DNA from: Reyranella aquatilis
GTDB lineage: Bacteria > Pseudomonadota > Alphaproteobacteria > Reyranellales > Reyranellaceae
Direction: 5' to 3'
Assembly (NCBI RefSeq): GCF_020880995.1
Contig: NZ_JAJISD010000004.1
Location: 248,001-312,000 of the forward strand
Length of the DNA stretch: 64,000 nt
The first letter of the stretch is position 1; every line of letters starts with the position of its first letter. Both the position numbers and the translations under genes were made by a program. Shown piece by piece: positions 46,967 to 56,998 of this stretch. Under the pieces are notes generated by a model, which was not told the origin of the DNA, did not search any database, and saw only the letters and a program-made list of their open reading frames with translations.

Positions 46967-48055
46967 ATGGGCGTGAAGTCAGAAGCTCGAGACGCGGCCC
47001 CCACCGATGAGCCGGCCGCCGCGCCCTCCGTCCTGATCCACGGCGGTCGCGTCCTGCCCGCCGTCACCGTCGACACCTACAACGAGGAACTGCGCGACGA
47101 GGAAGGCTTCGTCGGCGATCGCGCCAGCCGCCGCGCCTTCCGCGCCATCCTGGCCGACTGGCGCGACCGGATGAAGGAGCGGGGCGAGGATCCGTTCGGA
47201 GACGTGCCGATGGAGGAAATCTCCAAGTCCAAGCTCGACAAGATGCTGGCGAGCGCCGATCCGGTGTCGGCCGGCCTCGTCCACACCGTGGTCGAGGAGT
47301 TCGCGGGCGAACTGGCGACCGTCGTTCGCCGCTTCCTGCGCCTCGAGACCTGGAAGGGCACGCAGCGCATCGTCATCGGCGGCGGCATGATCGGTAGCCG
47401 GATCGGCGAGCTCGCGATGGGCCGGGCCAGCATCATGCTGGCGGCGGACGGCGTGAGCATCGAACTCCGGGCCATCCAGAACGATCCCGACGAGGCGGGG
47501 CTGATCGGCGCCGTGCATCTCGCGCCGAGCTGGGTGATGGCGGGACACGACGCCATCCTCGCCGTCGACATCGGCGGCACCAACGTGCGCGTCGGCATCG
47601 TCGAACTGAATGCCGGCAAGCGCGGCGAGGTCGAGGAAGCCGATGTCTGGAAGCGCCAGCTCTGGCGCCACGCCGACGACAAGCCCGAGCGCGACGAGGC
47701 GATCGAGAAGATCGCCGCCATGCTCGCCAAGTTGATCGACCGTGCGGGCGAGGAGAAGATGAAGCTCGCGCCCTTCATGGGCATAGGCTGCCCCGGCCTG
47801 ATCGACGAACACGGCTTCATCCTGAAGGGCGGCCAGAACCTGCCGGGCAACTGGGAGGGCAAGGATTTCAGCCTGGCGGCCGCCCTCTCGGCCCACCTTC
47901 CCAGGATCGGCGGCCATGACATCTTCATCCAGATCCACAACGACGCCGTCGTCCAGGGCCTGAGCGAGGTCCCCAACATGAAGGACGTCGAGCACTGGGG
48001 CGTGATGACGATCGGCACCGGCCTCGGCAACGCGCGGTTCACCAACCGGGAGTGA
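46967..48055 (+). CDS. ROK-like kinase with circularly permuted motif order
   Basis: The 362-residue protein has all main ROK/glucokinase landmarks but in an unusual order. Residues 99-187 look like the C-terminal half of a ROK protein: an amphipathic helix, IVIGGGMIGSR (135-145) and DEAGLIGAVHLAP (175-187). Then comes what is normally the N-terminus: ILAVDIGGTNVRVGIV (197-212, ATP phosphate-1), GIGCPGLID (272-280), the catalytic IHNDAVVQGLSE (323-334), and phosphate-2 TIGTGLGN (348-355), where the protein ends. The zinc motif CxCGxxGC and the GExGH motif are not seen. A strong AGAGGGAGA precedes the ATG. Activity on a sugar is probable but untested. Confidence 0.75.
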   Translation: MGVKSEARDAAPTDEPAAAPSVLIHGGRVLPAVTVDTYNEELRDEEGFVGDRASRRAFRAILADWRDRMKERGEDPFGDVPMEEISKSKLDKMLASADPVSAGLVHTVVEEFAGELATVVRRFLRLETWKGTQRIVIGGGMIGSRIGELAMGRASIMLAADGVSIELRAIQNDPDEAGLIGAVHLAPSWVMAGHDAILAVDIGGTNVRVGIVELNAGKRGEVEEADVWKRQLWRHADDKPERDEAIEKIAAMLAKLIDRAGEEKMKLAPFMGIGCPGLIDEHGFILKGGQNLPGNWEGKDFSLAAALSAHLPRIGGHDIFIQIHNDAVVQGLSEVPNMKDVEHWGVMTIGTGLGNARFTNRE

Positions 48056-48078
48056 CGTGACCAAGCCCGCAACGGCCT

Positions 48079-48180
48079 AAAGGTCCTTCGCTCCGCTCAG
48101 GATGACAAATTCTTTCAGAAACGACGCAGTGCGCCGATTTCACGAAAGTTGTCATCCCGAGCGTCAGCGAGGGACCCTTC
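48079..48180. repeat. Family B intergenic palindrome pair, copy 2
   Basis: Inverted 30-base arms (AAAGGTCCTTCGCTCCGCTC.. at 48079-48108 and TTGTCATCCCGAGCG.. at 48149-48180) flank a core with CGCAGTGCGC, the same core as in the copy at 37797-37895. It fills the 151-base gap between the ROK-like gene and convergent cysK. Confidence 0.8.
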
Positions 48181-48206
48181 CCTTCTCTGCGACGGTCCGA
48201 TCTCCG

Positions 48207-49283
48207 CTACCCCATCTGATAGCCCGGCGTGGACTTCGAGATGGCGATCTCCGATTCGTCCATGTCGTCGAGGATGCCCTCGAACAGCGGCGTGGTGAGA
48301 TAGCGCTCGCCGGTGTCGGGCAGCATGCAGAGGATGACCGACCCGGCGGCCGCCCTGGCCGCGACCTGCAGGGCGATGGCGAAGGTCGAGCCGCCCGAAA
48401 TGCCGGTGAAGATGCCCTCCTTCTGCGCCAGCGCCTTGGCGCACTTGATGCCCTCGGCGCCGGCGACCGGCAGCAGTTCGTCGTAGAATTTCCGGTCGAT
48501 CGATTCCTGCAGCACCAGCGGGATGAAATCCGGCGTCCAGCCCTGGATCGGATGCGGCTCGAACGCGGGATGGCTGACCGCAGGTGAGCCGTCCGCGCTG
48601 CGCTCCTGGGCCTTGCCGCTGCCGACGAGCTGGGCGTTCGCGGGCTCGGTCAGGATGATTTTCGTCTCGGGCCGCTCCTTGCGCAGCACGCGGGCCACGC
48701 CCGTCACCGTGCCGCCGGTGCCATAGCCGCTCACGAAATAGTCGAGCCGCTGGCCCTTGAAGTCGGCCAGGATCTCGCGCGCCGTCGTGGCCTCGTGGAT
48801 CTCGGCATTGGCGTCGGTCTCGAACTGGTGGGCGAGGAACCAGCCGTTCGCCTTCGCCAGCTCGACGGCCTTCTGGTACATGCCGAAGCCCTTCTGGGCC
48901 CGCGGGGTCAGCACGACCTTGGCGCCCAGCATGCGCATCAGCTTGCGCCGCTCGATCGAGAAGCTGTCGGCCATGGTGACGACCAGCGGATAGCCCTTCT
49001 GGGCGCAGACCATCGCGAGGCCGATGCCGGTGTTGCCGCTGGTCGCCTCGACCACGGTCTGGCCGGGCTTGAGCGTTCCGTTGCGCTCGGCCGCCTCGAT
49101 GATGTTGACGGCGAGGCGATCCTTGACCGAGCCGCCCGGATTGAAGGCCTCGGCCTTCACGTAGATCGTGACGCCCTTGGGCGCCAGCGCATTGATCCGG
49201 ATGCAGGGCGTGTCGCCGATCGTGTCGAGAACGTTGTCGTACAGCCGACCGCGCCCCGCGGTGGTCCTCAATCCGGCGCCCAT
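48207..49283 (-). CDS. cysK: Cysteine synthase (O-acetylserine sulfhydrylase) family
   Basis: The 358-residue PLP enzyme condenses O-acetylserine with sulfide. The PLP lysine is in EAFNPGGSVKDRLAV, the substrate loop in EATSGNTGIGLAM, the phosphate cup in SGYGTGGTVTG, and ISGGSTFAIAL binds the cofactor near the end. It is longer than E. coli CysK, with an insertion (SHPAFEPHPIQGWTPDFIP) and a C-terminal DDMDESEIAISKSTPGYQ tail. ATG at 49283 has GGAGG at 6 bases and is chosen over farther in-frame codons. Confidence 0.9.
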   Translation of the reverse strand: MGAGLRTTAGRGRLYDNVLDTIGDTPCIRINALAPKGVTIYVKAEAFNPGGSVKDRLAVNIIEAAERNGTLKPGQTVVEATSGNTGIGLAMVCAQKGYPLVVTMADSFSIERRKLMRMLGAKVVLTPRAQKGFGMYQKAVELAKANGWFLAHQFETDANAEIHEATTAREILADFKGQRLDYFVSGYGTGGTVTGVARVLRKERPETKIILTEPANAQLVGSGKAQERSADGSPAVSHPAFEPHPIQGWTPDFIPLVLQESIDRKFYDELLPVAGAEGIKCAKALAQKEGIFTGISGGSTFAIALQVAARAAAGSVILCMLPDTGERYLTTPLFEGILDDMDESEIAISKSTPGYQMG

Positions 49284-49373
49284 GTCTTCCTCCGTTTGCT
49301 CGAGAGGAAACTCTACGCGCTTCATCCTCCACGGGGAACCACGGTAAGATCGTATGAACCTCGGGGGCATTCG

Positions 49374-50375
49374 ATGAGACGGCGGACATTACTGGCGGGC
49401 ATGGCCGCGACCGGGCTTGCGGCAATGGCGCGCCCGGCCTTCGCGCAAGGCGACCTCCTGCCCTCGTGGAACGACGGTCCGACCAAACGCGCGATACTCG
49501 ACTTCATTGCGCGCACGACGCAGGCCGGCGGACGCGACTGGGTGCCGGTTCCCGAGCGCATCGCCTGTTTCGACAACGACGGCACGCTGTGGACCGAGCA
49601 GCCGGTCTATTTCCAGATCGCCTTCGCCTTCGACCGCGTGAAGGCGCTGGCGCCGCGCCATCCCGAATGGCGCACGCAGGAGCCTTTCAGGTCCATCCTG
49701 GCCGACGACCGCGCGACGCTCGCGACCCTGGGCGAGAAGGGATTCCTCGAGGTCATGGCGGCCACGCATACCGGGCTGACCACCGAGGCCTTCGGCAAGG
49801 CCGTGCTCGACTGGCTCGCCACCGCCCGCCATCCCCGCTTCAACCGTCCCTATACCGACCTCGTCTATCAGCCGATGCTCGAACTGCTGGCGCTGCTGCG
49901 TGCCCACCAGTTCAAGACCTACATCGTCTCCGGTGGCGGCATCGAGTTCATGCGGCCCTGGACGGAACGCGTCTACGGCATCCCGCCCGAGCAGGTCGTG
50001 GGCTCCTCGGGCGTCACCCGATACGAACTGCGCCCCGACGGCACGCCCGTGCTGGTGAAGGACCCGAAGGTCATGTTCATCGACGACGGGCCGGGCAAGG
50101 CGGTGGGCATCAACCAGTTCATCGGCCGGCGCCCCGTCTTCGCCTTCGGCAACTCCGACGGCGACCAGCAGATGCTGGAATGGACGGCGGCCGGCAGCGG
50201 CGCGCGCTTCATGGGCCTCGTTCACCACACCGACGGCGTGCGCGAATATGCCTACGACCGCCCCTCGCTCGTGGGCCAGCTCGACAAGGCCTGGAACGAA
50301 GCGCTGCGCCGCGGCTGGACGATCGTGGACATGAAGAACGACTGGAAGGTGATCTATCCGTTCGAGCTGAAGTGA
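49374..50375 (+). CDS. Tat-exported HAD-family phosphatase
   Basis: The 333-residue protein has a twin-arginine signal peptide (MRRRTLLAGMAATGLAAMARPAFA). The HAD motif I is FDNDGTLW, motif II the Ser/Thr of YIVSGGGIEFM, motif III Lys in LVKDPKVMFIDD, and motif IV FAFGNSDGDQQML. This is the pattern of bacterial secreted acid phosphatases or phosphoserine-phosphatase-like enzymes. Export by Tat means the fold, perhaps with its Mg ion, is formed in the cytosol. It is divergent from cysK with 90 bases between the starts; no partner gene is evident. Confidence 0.83.
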   Translation: MRRRTLLAGMAATGLAAMARPAFAQGDLLPSWNDGPTKRAILDFIARTTQAGGRDWVPVPERIACFDNDGTLWTEQPVYFQIAFAFDRVKALAPRHPEWRTQEPFRSILADDRATLATLGEKGFLEVMAATHTGLTTEAFGKAVLDWLATARHPRFNRPYTDLVYQPMLELLALLRAHQFKTYIVSGGGIEFMRPWTERVYGIPPEQVVGSSGVTRYELRPDGTPVLVKDPKVMFIDDGPGKAVGINQFIGRRPVFAFGNSDGDQQMLEWTAAGSGARFMGLVHHTDGVREYAYDRPSLVGQLDKAWNEALRRGWTIVDMKNDWKVIYPFELK

Positions 50376-50531
50376 CGGAGGATTCTCACCGCGCCCTGCG
50401 CAGCGTCGCCTAATTCACCCGGCCATGGTGACCCAACCGGACGGTCAGGCTGCGTCGAAATCGGCCCTGCAGAAAATCGAACGATCGCGCGTCGTCCATT
50501 AGATGGAAGCGAACAGGGGCGTCTGGGCCCC

Positions 50532-51965
50532 TCAGGGAAGCGACCCGCCGGACGACCTGGAGGGTGTCCGGAACGACGTCGGCAACCGTCCGCTGGCGAC
50601 GAGTCGCCCGGCCCCATGGGCCAGGTTCTCTATTGCGACACCCAGCATCACGATCGTGAAGGCTCCAAGCGGCGCTGCGTAGAAGCGCGTCGGATAGGCG
50701 AGCACGGCCTGGGCGAAGAACAGGCCGACGAACGCCAGGCAGACGAGACTGATGGCGAGGCGCTTGTCGCATGCCGCCGTTCCGCAGCTCGCGGCCCGAC
50801 CGTTGGAAACGTAGTGGACCATCAGGGCGAGCGACAGGAACAGCCAGGGCGGGGGAAAATAGTCCGGTATCCTGTTGCGCAGGATCGACCAGGACTTCTC
50901 GAGGTAGATGCGGATCACTTCGACCGGGTCCTCCGCCCATCGCGCGAAGTAGAGCGACCACATCACCCGGAAGTAATCCTTGGACAGATACTTCACCTCC
51001 GGCGCCACCCGCGCGGCGGCTTCCCGGCCGACGGAATCGTCGTAACGGAGTCCGAACCTGTTCGGCACGGTCCCCAGCCCGATGTAGAGCGTGTGCGCGA
51101 GCCCGTGGGTCGCCACCAGCTCGGCCGGCACCACCGGATGAACCCTGTCCCGAAGAGCCACCGTCAGCCGGGCCGCCTGCGATGCGAGCACCGTCGCCAG
51201 TGCAAGGACGAGCAGGCCGGCGACACGTCGCCCGTTTCCCCGGGACGCCACCGCGATCCAGGCCAGGGTGCCGAGGGTGACGACGAAGGTCATCTGGGCG
51301 ATCGCCTCCCGGACCAGGGAAGCGAACGCCAGCGTCACGAATCCCAGCAGGATGAGACCCGCGCTTGCCCACGGCGGTACCCAGCGCTGCCAGCGGGCGA
51401 TCAGCGCCAGCGGCAGGATCGGCTGCATCGCGGTGAGGCCGATGAAGGCCCAGTGGGGCGACGTCCCGAACCATTCGAGGAAGACGTAAGGGCCCAGCAG
51501 CAGCAGCACGACGGCGGACGCATAGGAGCCGAGCACCAGCAGAAGGCCCGCCAGCAGCAGCAGGCCGGCGAGGTTGATGGCGAGGTTCAGGTGCGCGACG
51601 TCGATCACGAGGATGGAGCGATCGGCTGCGAGCGCCCAAAGAGCGAGGACCAGCGCATGGCCCGGATCGTCCGCAAGCGCCCGGTCGGAAATCGGAACCA
51701 GCCTGCCCTCGTCGCAGATGGCGAGCCAGGCGCCGCTCTCGCGGGCGCATTCGGCGCTCTCCAGCCAGACGTTCGTGGCCTTCCAGTCGGACGCTTCGTC
51801 GCCGCGATACCGCTTGGCCGCCTCGAACGACCATTCGAGCTGCGGCCAGAGCACGAGGCCGACGCAGGCAATCAGCCCGAGGATCTGAAGCGCGGGCAGC
51901 CAGCGCCGGATCGTCTCCATCGGGCGGCGCCAGGTCGGAACTATGGTTCGGTCACTCATCGTCAT
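50532..51965 (-). CDS. Polytopic membrane protein of unknown function
   Basis: The 477-residue protein has about ten hydrophobic segments, beginning with WLPALQILGLIACVGLVLWP, and a soluble loop after the first helix with three Cys (ESAECARESGAWLAICDEG region). A longer loop with RIYLEKSWSILRNRIPDYFPPPW lies before the last three helices. The layout is like that of membrane glycosyltransferase or polysaccharide-related proteins, but I see no catalytic motif and do not assign a function. Start could be ATG 51965 or 51959. It precedes nothing on its strand downstream; a sterol-desaturase-family gene is upstream. Confidence 0.65.
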   Translation of the reverse strand: MTMSDRTIVPTWRRPMETIRRWLPALQILGLIACVGLVLWPQLEWSFEAAKRYRGDEASDWKATNVWLESAECARESGAWLAICDEGRLVPISDRALADDPGHALVLALWALAADRSILVIDVAHLNLAINLAGLLLLAGLLLVLGSYASAVVLLLLGPYVFLEWFGTSPHWAFIGLTAMQPILPLALIARWQRWVPPWASAGLILLGFVTLAFASLVREAIAQMTFVVTLGTLAWIAVASRGNGRRVAGLLVLALATVLASQAARLTVALRDRVHPVVPAELVATHGLAHTLYIGLGTVPNRFGLRYDDSVGREAAARVAPEVKYLSKDYFRVMWSLYFARWAEDPVEVIRIYLEKSWSILRNRIPDYFPPPWLFLSLALMVHYVSNGRAASCGTAACDKRLAISLVCLAFVGLFFAQAVLAYPTRFYAAPLGAFTIVMLGVAIENLAHGAGRLVASGRLPTSFRTPSRSSGGSLP

Positions 51966-52026
51966 CGCGGCAACGGGCGGGTCCGGGAGTGATATCGGAA
52001 CCCGTCCTCGGATGCCACGGCCCGGC

Positions 52027-52860
52027 TTACGGGCGCCGGAAGGGCATCAGCAGGAAGTCGCGGACGGTGCGCGGCTCGGGCGTGTCGTCGAGGCCGACCG
52101 CCGGCCATTCCCCGTCGCGCGGGAAGTAGGCGGTCCCGAAAAGTATGTCCCAGAGCGGCGTCGACGTGCCGAAATTGTGGTTGATGTGATGCGCCTCCCG
52201 CGAGTGATGGATGCGATGGAAGCGGTTGTCGCAGATCAGGTAGCGCAGCGGACCGATGTTCAGGCGGGCCGATGTATGGATGAAGTAGGAATGCGTGTTG
52301 GCCAGCACGATGACCAGCCACGGGACGGGACCGGAGGCGACGCCCAGCAGGACCGACAGGGGCATGGTGACGGCCGCGAACTGGAACAGGTCCTCCGCGA
52401 CATGATGATAGCTCGCGGTCGCGCTCATCTCGGTGATCGAGTGGTGGACCTTGTGGAACCGCCACATCCAGCCGAAGCGATGCTGGGCACGATGCATCCA
52501 GTAGTAGAAGACGTTCCCGACCATGGCGATGCCGAGCGCCGCGATCAGCCAGCCGGCGATCCTGAGCGGCAGGGAGTCCGATTCGGTGAGCGGCCGGAGG
52601 TCGAGGAAGGCGAGCGGCTTCACGTCGAGGAAGCCGGTACTGCCCTCCATCGCCTTGAGCACCACCGTGTTGATGGCGATGGCGACCACCAGGAAGGTCG
52701 TGGCCCGCAGGTAGGACTGGAGCGAGTTGCGTGTCCGGGGCAGCAGAAGCTCGGGCAACAGATACAGAAAGCAGGCGCCCGCCGGGTACATCAGCCGGAT
52801 GAGCAGCGAATTCACGAGGCCATAGGCGACCGAATAGGCATCGGCGAGGAACGCAAGCAT
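52027..52860 (-). CDS. Sterol desaturase/fatty acid hydroxylase superfamily protein
   Basis: The 277-residue integral membrane di-iron protein has the His boxes of the family: HRAQH (123-127), HKVHH (136-140) and HRIHH near residue 217, with further His in HSREAHHINHNFG. About four transmembrane segments surround them. Members hydroxylate or desaturate lipids such as sterols, fatty acids or carotenoids. The substrate is unknown. ATG at 52860 is chosen because the 23 upstream residues are not membrane-like. It is divergent from the SGNH gene. Confidence 0.88.
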   Translation of the reverse strand: MLAFLADAYSVAYGLVNSLLIRLMYPAGACFLYLLPELLLPRTRNSLQSYLRATTFLVVAIAINTVVLKAMEGSTGFLDVKPLAFLDLRPLTESDSLPLRIAGWLIAALGIAMVGNVFYYWMHRAQHRFGWMWRFHKVHHSITEMSATASYHHVAEDLFQFAAVTMPLSVLLGVASGPVPWLVIVLANTHSYFIHTSARLNIGPLRYLICDNRFHRIHHSREAHHINHNFGTSTPLWDILFGTAYFPRDGEWPAVGLDDTPEPRTVRDFLLMPFRRP

Positions 52861-52949
52861 TGCCCCTGTCTTATCGGTGGCCGAACGCGCCGCCAATACA
52901 GGCGATAACAGTGCGTGTGAAACGCACAACCGTGATTAATCTCCGCAGT

Positions 52950-53021
52950 GATGACGTGGCGAATGACGATGACGTGACGAATGACGATGACGTGGCGAAC
53001 GACGATGACGTGGAGAACGAC
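52950..53021 (+). repeat. Four tandem 18-bp repeats at the SGNH gene start
   Basis: The unit GATGACGTGGCGAATGAC is repeated four times without gaps (52950, 52968, 52986, 53004), with one to two changes per copy. Each unit carries ATG codons in the frame of the downstream gene. In unit 2 the TGG codon is TGA, a stop, so only starts from 52981 on read into the gene. Length change by slippage would keep the frame (18 is a multiple of 3). Confidence 0.9.
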
Positions 53022-54111
53022 AAGGCGCTGGGCAGCGGTGGCCGCCTTCAATCTCGCGGCCATCGCCCTGGTGCTGGGCGCTGCGGAGGTCGGCGTGCGC
53101 CTGACGTCCGGCGCGGACCGGACCGACCAGGACGACCAGCTCCCGATGTGCCGGGCCGATCCCCTCACCGTCTGGCGGTACAAGCCGGACGTGCGGCTCA
53201 CCTACCGTGCGCCGGAGTTCGAGATGCAGGTCCGGACCAACGAGGAGGGGCTGCGTAGCGCGGCGACGTCCGCCGGACCCGGGCCCACCGTCCTGTTCAT
53301 CGGGGACTCCTTCACGTTCGGCTGGGGCGTCAGCGAGGCCGAGCGATACACGGACGCGATCGGCAGGCAGCTCGGCGGAGTCCGCACCGTCAACGCCGGC
53401 CACTGGATGTACACGTTCGACCAGCAGCTCCTCCTGATGCGGCAACTGATCGAGCGGCACCGGCCCGCGGTGGTCGTGCAGGGCTTCTACTGGATGCATG
53501 TCCGGTCGCTGTTCAACCACCAGCTGGAGCGCAATGCGGATGGCACCCTGCGGGCGGTGCTCGACCCCAAGATCCACGTCGATCCGCGCGGTGTGCTGAA
53601 GTTCCGCTCCGACTGGCTGGAGCGGCCGCCGCTCGGTTCCCAGCTCGTGGCGCTCGTGGCGCGCGCGGTGCTCAACCGCGACCTGCGCGAACGCGCCGCC
53701 GACTGGGTCGACTACATGCGCCCGGGCTCGACGCGCGACGCGGCGCTGTGGGCGGAGACCGACGCGCTGATCGGCGAGACCGCCCGCCTGCTGCGCGCGG
53801 CGGGCATCGCCTACGTGCCCTTCCTCATCCCCGCCAGCGTGGAAGTGGGCGGCACGCAGTGGAGCCATGTCGGCTGGATGGGTTCCACGCCGCCGCCCGG
53901 CATCGACGTCACCCTGCCCGCCACGCGCTTCGCCGCGATGCTGCGGCGTCACGGCGCCGAGCCGGTCGAGCTGGCGGCCGCGCTGCGCGAGCAGGGTGGC
54001 GCGGCGCTCTACTTCCCGCAGGACGGACACTGGAACGCGGCGGGACACGCGGCCGCGGGCAGGCTGCTGGAGCCCGCCGTGCGCCGCGCGCTCTCGCGGG
54101 CGGGGAATTAG
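52981..54111 (+). CDS. SGNH/GDSL-family hydrolase, membrane anchored
   Basis: The protein has up to 376 residues. A basic start and hydrophobic helix (AAVAAFNLAAIALVLGAAEVGV) give a signal anchor; then a periplasmic SGNH fold with FIGDSFTFGWG (Ser110 nucleophile), NAGHWMYTFDQQLLL, and the C-terminal catalytic pair Asp348/His350 in FPQDGHWNAAGH. Such proteins remove or transfer acyl groups on polysaccharides or lipids. The start is unclear: ATG codons at 52981, 52987 and 53005 all lie in the tandem repeats, and no ribosome binding site is visible. Codon use otherwise matches the neighbours. Confidence 0.82.
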   Translation: MTMTWRTTMTWRTTRRWAAVAAFNLAAIALVLGAAEVGVRLTSGADRTDQDDQLPMCRADPLTVWRYKPDVRLTYRAPEFEMQVRTNEEGLRSAATSAGPGPTVLFIGDSFTFGWGVSEAERYTDAIGRQLGGVRTVNAGHWMYTFDQQLLLMRQLIERHRPAVVVQGFYWMHVRSLFNHQLERNADGTLRAVLDPKIHVDPRGVLKFRSDWLERPPLGSQLVALVARAVLNRDLRERAADWVDYMRPGSTRDAALWAETDALIGETARLLRAAGIAYVPFLIPASVEVGGTQWSHVGWMGSTPPPGIDVTLPATRFAAMLRRHGAEPVELAAALREQGGAALYFPQDGHWNAAGHAAAGRLLEPAVRRALSRAGN

Positions 54112-54140
54112 GGTCTTCCGTCCCGGATTGACCCACCGAC

Positions 54141-54244
54141 CTCATCCTGAGGAGCGGCCTCAGGCCGCGTCTCGAAGGATGGGCAACAAACGGGGTGCTC
54201 GTGCCCATGCTTCGAGACGGCCCTTCGGACCTCCTCAGCATGAG
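54141..54244. repeat. Family A intergenic palindrome pair, copy 2
   Basis: Units at 54141-54181 (CTCATCCTGAGGAG... CTCGAAGGATG) and, inverted, at 54206-54244. The 24-base spacer with GGGCAACAAACGGGG.. is the reverse complement type of the spacer in copy 3 (63575-63680), so the whole element of about 105 bases is one unit present in two orientations. Lies between the convergent SGNH and FAH genes. Confidence 0.8.
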
Positions 54245-54277
54245 GCGGGCGCTACATCCATCCGCAGCGGAAAGACT

Positions 54278-55041
54278 CTAGCCGTACTGGTTGCGCAGCG
54301 TGCCGATGCCGTCGATGGCGATCTCGACGACGGTGCCGGCCTTCATCGGCAGCACGCCGAGCGACGTGCCGCAGGCGATGACGTCGCCCGGGACGAGAGT
54401 CATGTCCTGCGAGAGGCGGCTGACCAGTTCGGCCGGCGAAAAGATCATGTCGTCGACGCGGTAGTTCTGCCGCTCGCGTCCGTTCACCAGGGTGCGCACC
54501 GTGAGCGACTGCGGATCGAGGCCGGTCGCCACCACCGGACCGAACACGCCGAACCCGTCGAAGTTCTTGGCCCGCGTCCATTGCGCAAACGACGGATCGC
54601 GGTTCAGCAGCTCCATGGCCGTGACGTCGTTCACGCAGGTGTAGCCGAGGATATGGCTCGCGGCCTCCGCCGGCGACACGCCCGAGCAGGCCTTGCCGAT
54701 GACGATGCCCAGTTCGCCCTCGTAGGCGACGCGCCCGTCATAGGATTTCGGCACCGGGATCGGACGGCCGTGCGCGGCGAAGCTGTTCGGTGCCTTCAGG
54801 AAGGTGAGCGGTTCGGCCGGGATCGCCCAGCCGTTCTTCTCGGCGGCGGCCCGGAAGTTGTTCCACAGCGCCACCATCTTGGTGGGCTCGGTGGGCGTGA
54901 GCCAGCGCGCGTCGGCCGCGGCCACCGCTTCGCCGGTCGCCGCGCCGGGCTCGAAGATCGTGCCTTCGTGGAGTTGGATCGTGTCGCCGTCGAGGGCACC
55001 GACGCGCGGACGTCCCTCATGCTCGATGCGCGCCCAAAGAG

Positions 55042-55045
<4 letters not shown>
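54278..55045 (-). CDS. Fumarylacetoacetate hydrolase family protein
   Basis: The 255-residue enzyme has the FAH C-terminal-domain fold: metal and substrate residues in [43 protein letters not shown] and the end segment [15 protein letters not shown]. Family members hydrolyse or decarboxylate acylpyruvates and related 2-oxo acids. Its start overlaps ugpC by 4 bases, so it is the last gene of the ugp operon; a link to glycerol phosphate metabolism is not known. Substrate undetermined. Confidence 0.88.
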
Positions 55046-56133
<1,088 letters not shown>

Positions 56134-56136
56134 GCC

Positions 56137-56985
56137 CTACTTCTCCGTTTCGACCAGCCCGCGCACGAACTGGCGTTGCATGAACACGACCACCAGGACC
56201 GGCGGCAGCATGGCGAGCATCGCCATGGCCATCAGCAGGTTCCAGCTCGGCACCGAATCGACCACGTTGGCCTGGCGCGAGACCGTCATGACAACGGTGT
56301 AATAGCTTTCCTTGGTCGTGATCAGCAGCGGCCAGAGATACTGGTTCCAGCCGTAGATGAACTGGATCACGAACATCGCCGCGATCGAGGTCCGGCTCAT
56401 CGGCAGCAGAATGTCCCAGAAGAAGCGCATCGGACTCGCCCCGTCGACGCGCGCCGCCTCGGTGAGTTCGTCCGGCACGCTGAGGAAGAACTGGCGGAAC
56501 AGGAAGGTCGCCGTTGCCGAGGCAATCAGCGGGATGATCAGGCCGGAATAGGAATCGAGCATGCCGAGCGAGGCCACGACGCCGTAGGTCGGGACGATGC
56601 GAACCTCGACCGGCAGCATCAGCGTGACGAAGATCGCCCAGAAGAAATACATCCGACCGGGGAAGCGGAAATAGACGATGGCGAAGGCCGAGATGATCGA
56701 GATGGCGATTTTGCCGAGCGCGACGCCCAGCGCCATGATGAGGCTGTTGGTGAGCGTCATCATCACCGGCGTGCTGCCGACCCGGCCGTAGCCGTCGGTC
56801 AGGACCTTGGCATAGTTCTCGATCAGGTGCGGGCCCGGCCAGATCGGGATCGGCGACTGCAGCATGGTCTGCTGGCTGTGCGTCGAGGCCACGAACGTCA
56901 TCCAGACCGGGAAGGCGATGATGGCGACGCCGATCAGCACCACGACGTGGCTCAGGATCGTGAGGAAGGGCCGGTTCTCTACCAT
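56137..56985 (-). CDS. ugpE: sn-glycerol-3-phosphate ABC transporter permease UgpE
   Basis: The 282-residue permease has six transmembrane helices and the EAA loop EAARVDGASPMRFFWDILLPM that contacts the ATPase. The N-terminal helix FLTILSHVVVLIGVAIIAFPVW and the periplasmic loop with HSQQTMLQSPIPIWPG resemble E. coli UgpE. The gene is 13 bases after ugpA and 3 before ugpC, inside the ugp operon. It forms a heterodimer with UgpA. Confidence 0.94.
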   Translation of the reverse strand: MVENRPFLTILSHVVVLIGVAIIAFPVWMTFVASTHSQQTMLQSPIPIWPGPHLIENYAKVLTDGYGRVGSTPVMMTLTNSLIMALGVALGKIAISIISAFAIVYFRFPGRMYFFWAIFVTLMLPVEVRIVPTYGVVASLGMLDSYSGLIIPLIASATATFLFRQFFLSVPDELTEAARVDGASPMRFFWDILLPMSRTSIAAMFVIQFIYGWNQYLWPLLITTKESYYTVVMTVSRQANVVDSVPSWNLLMAMAMLAMLPPVLVVVFMQRQFVRGLVETEK

Positions 56986-56998
56986 GTGAGTATGGGCA

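Noticed and set aside
50516..50531. GGGGC/GCCCC hairpin after the membrane protein gene
   Set aside because: Only five base pairs and no T-run; expected by chance in this GC-rich DNA.
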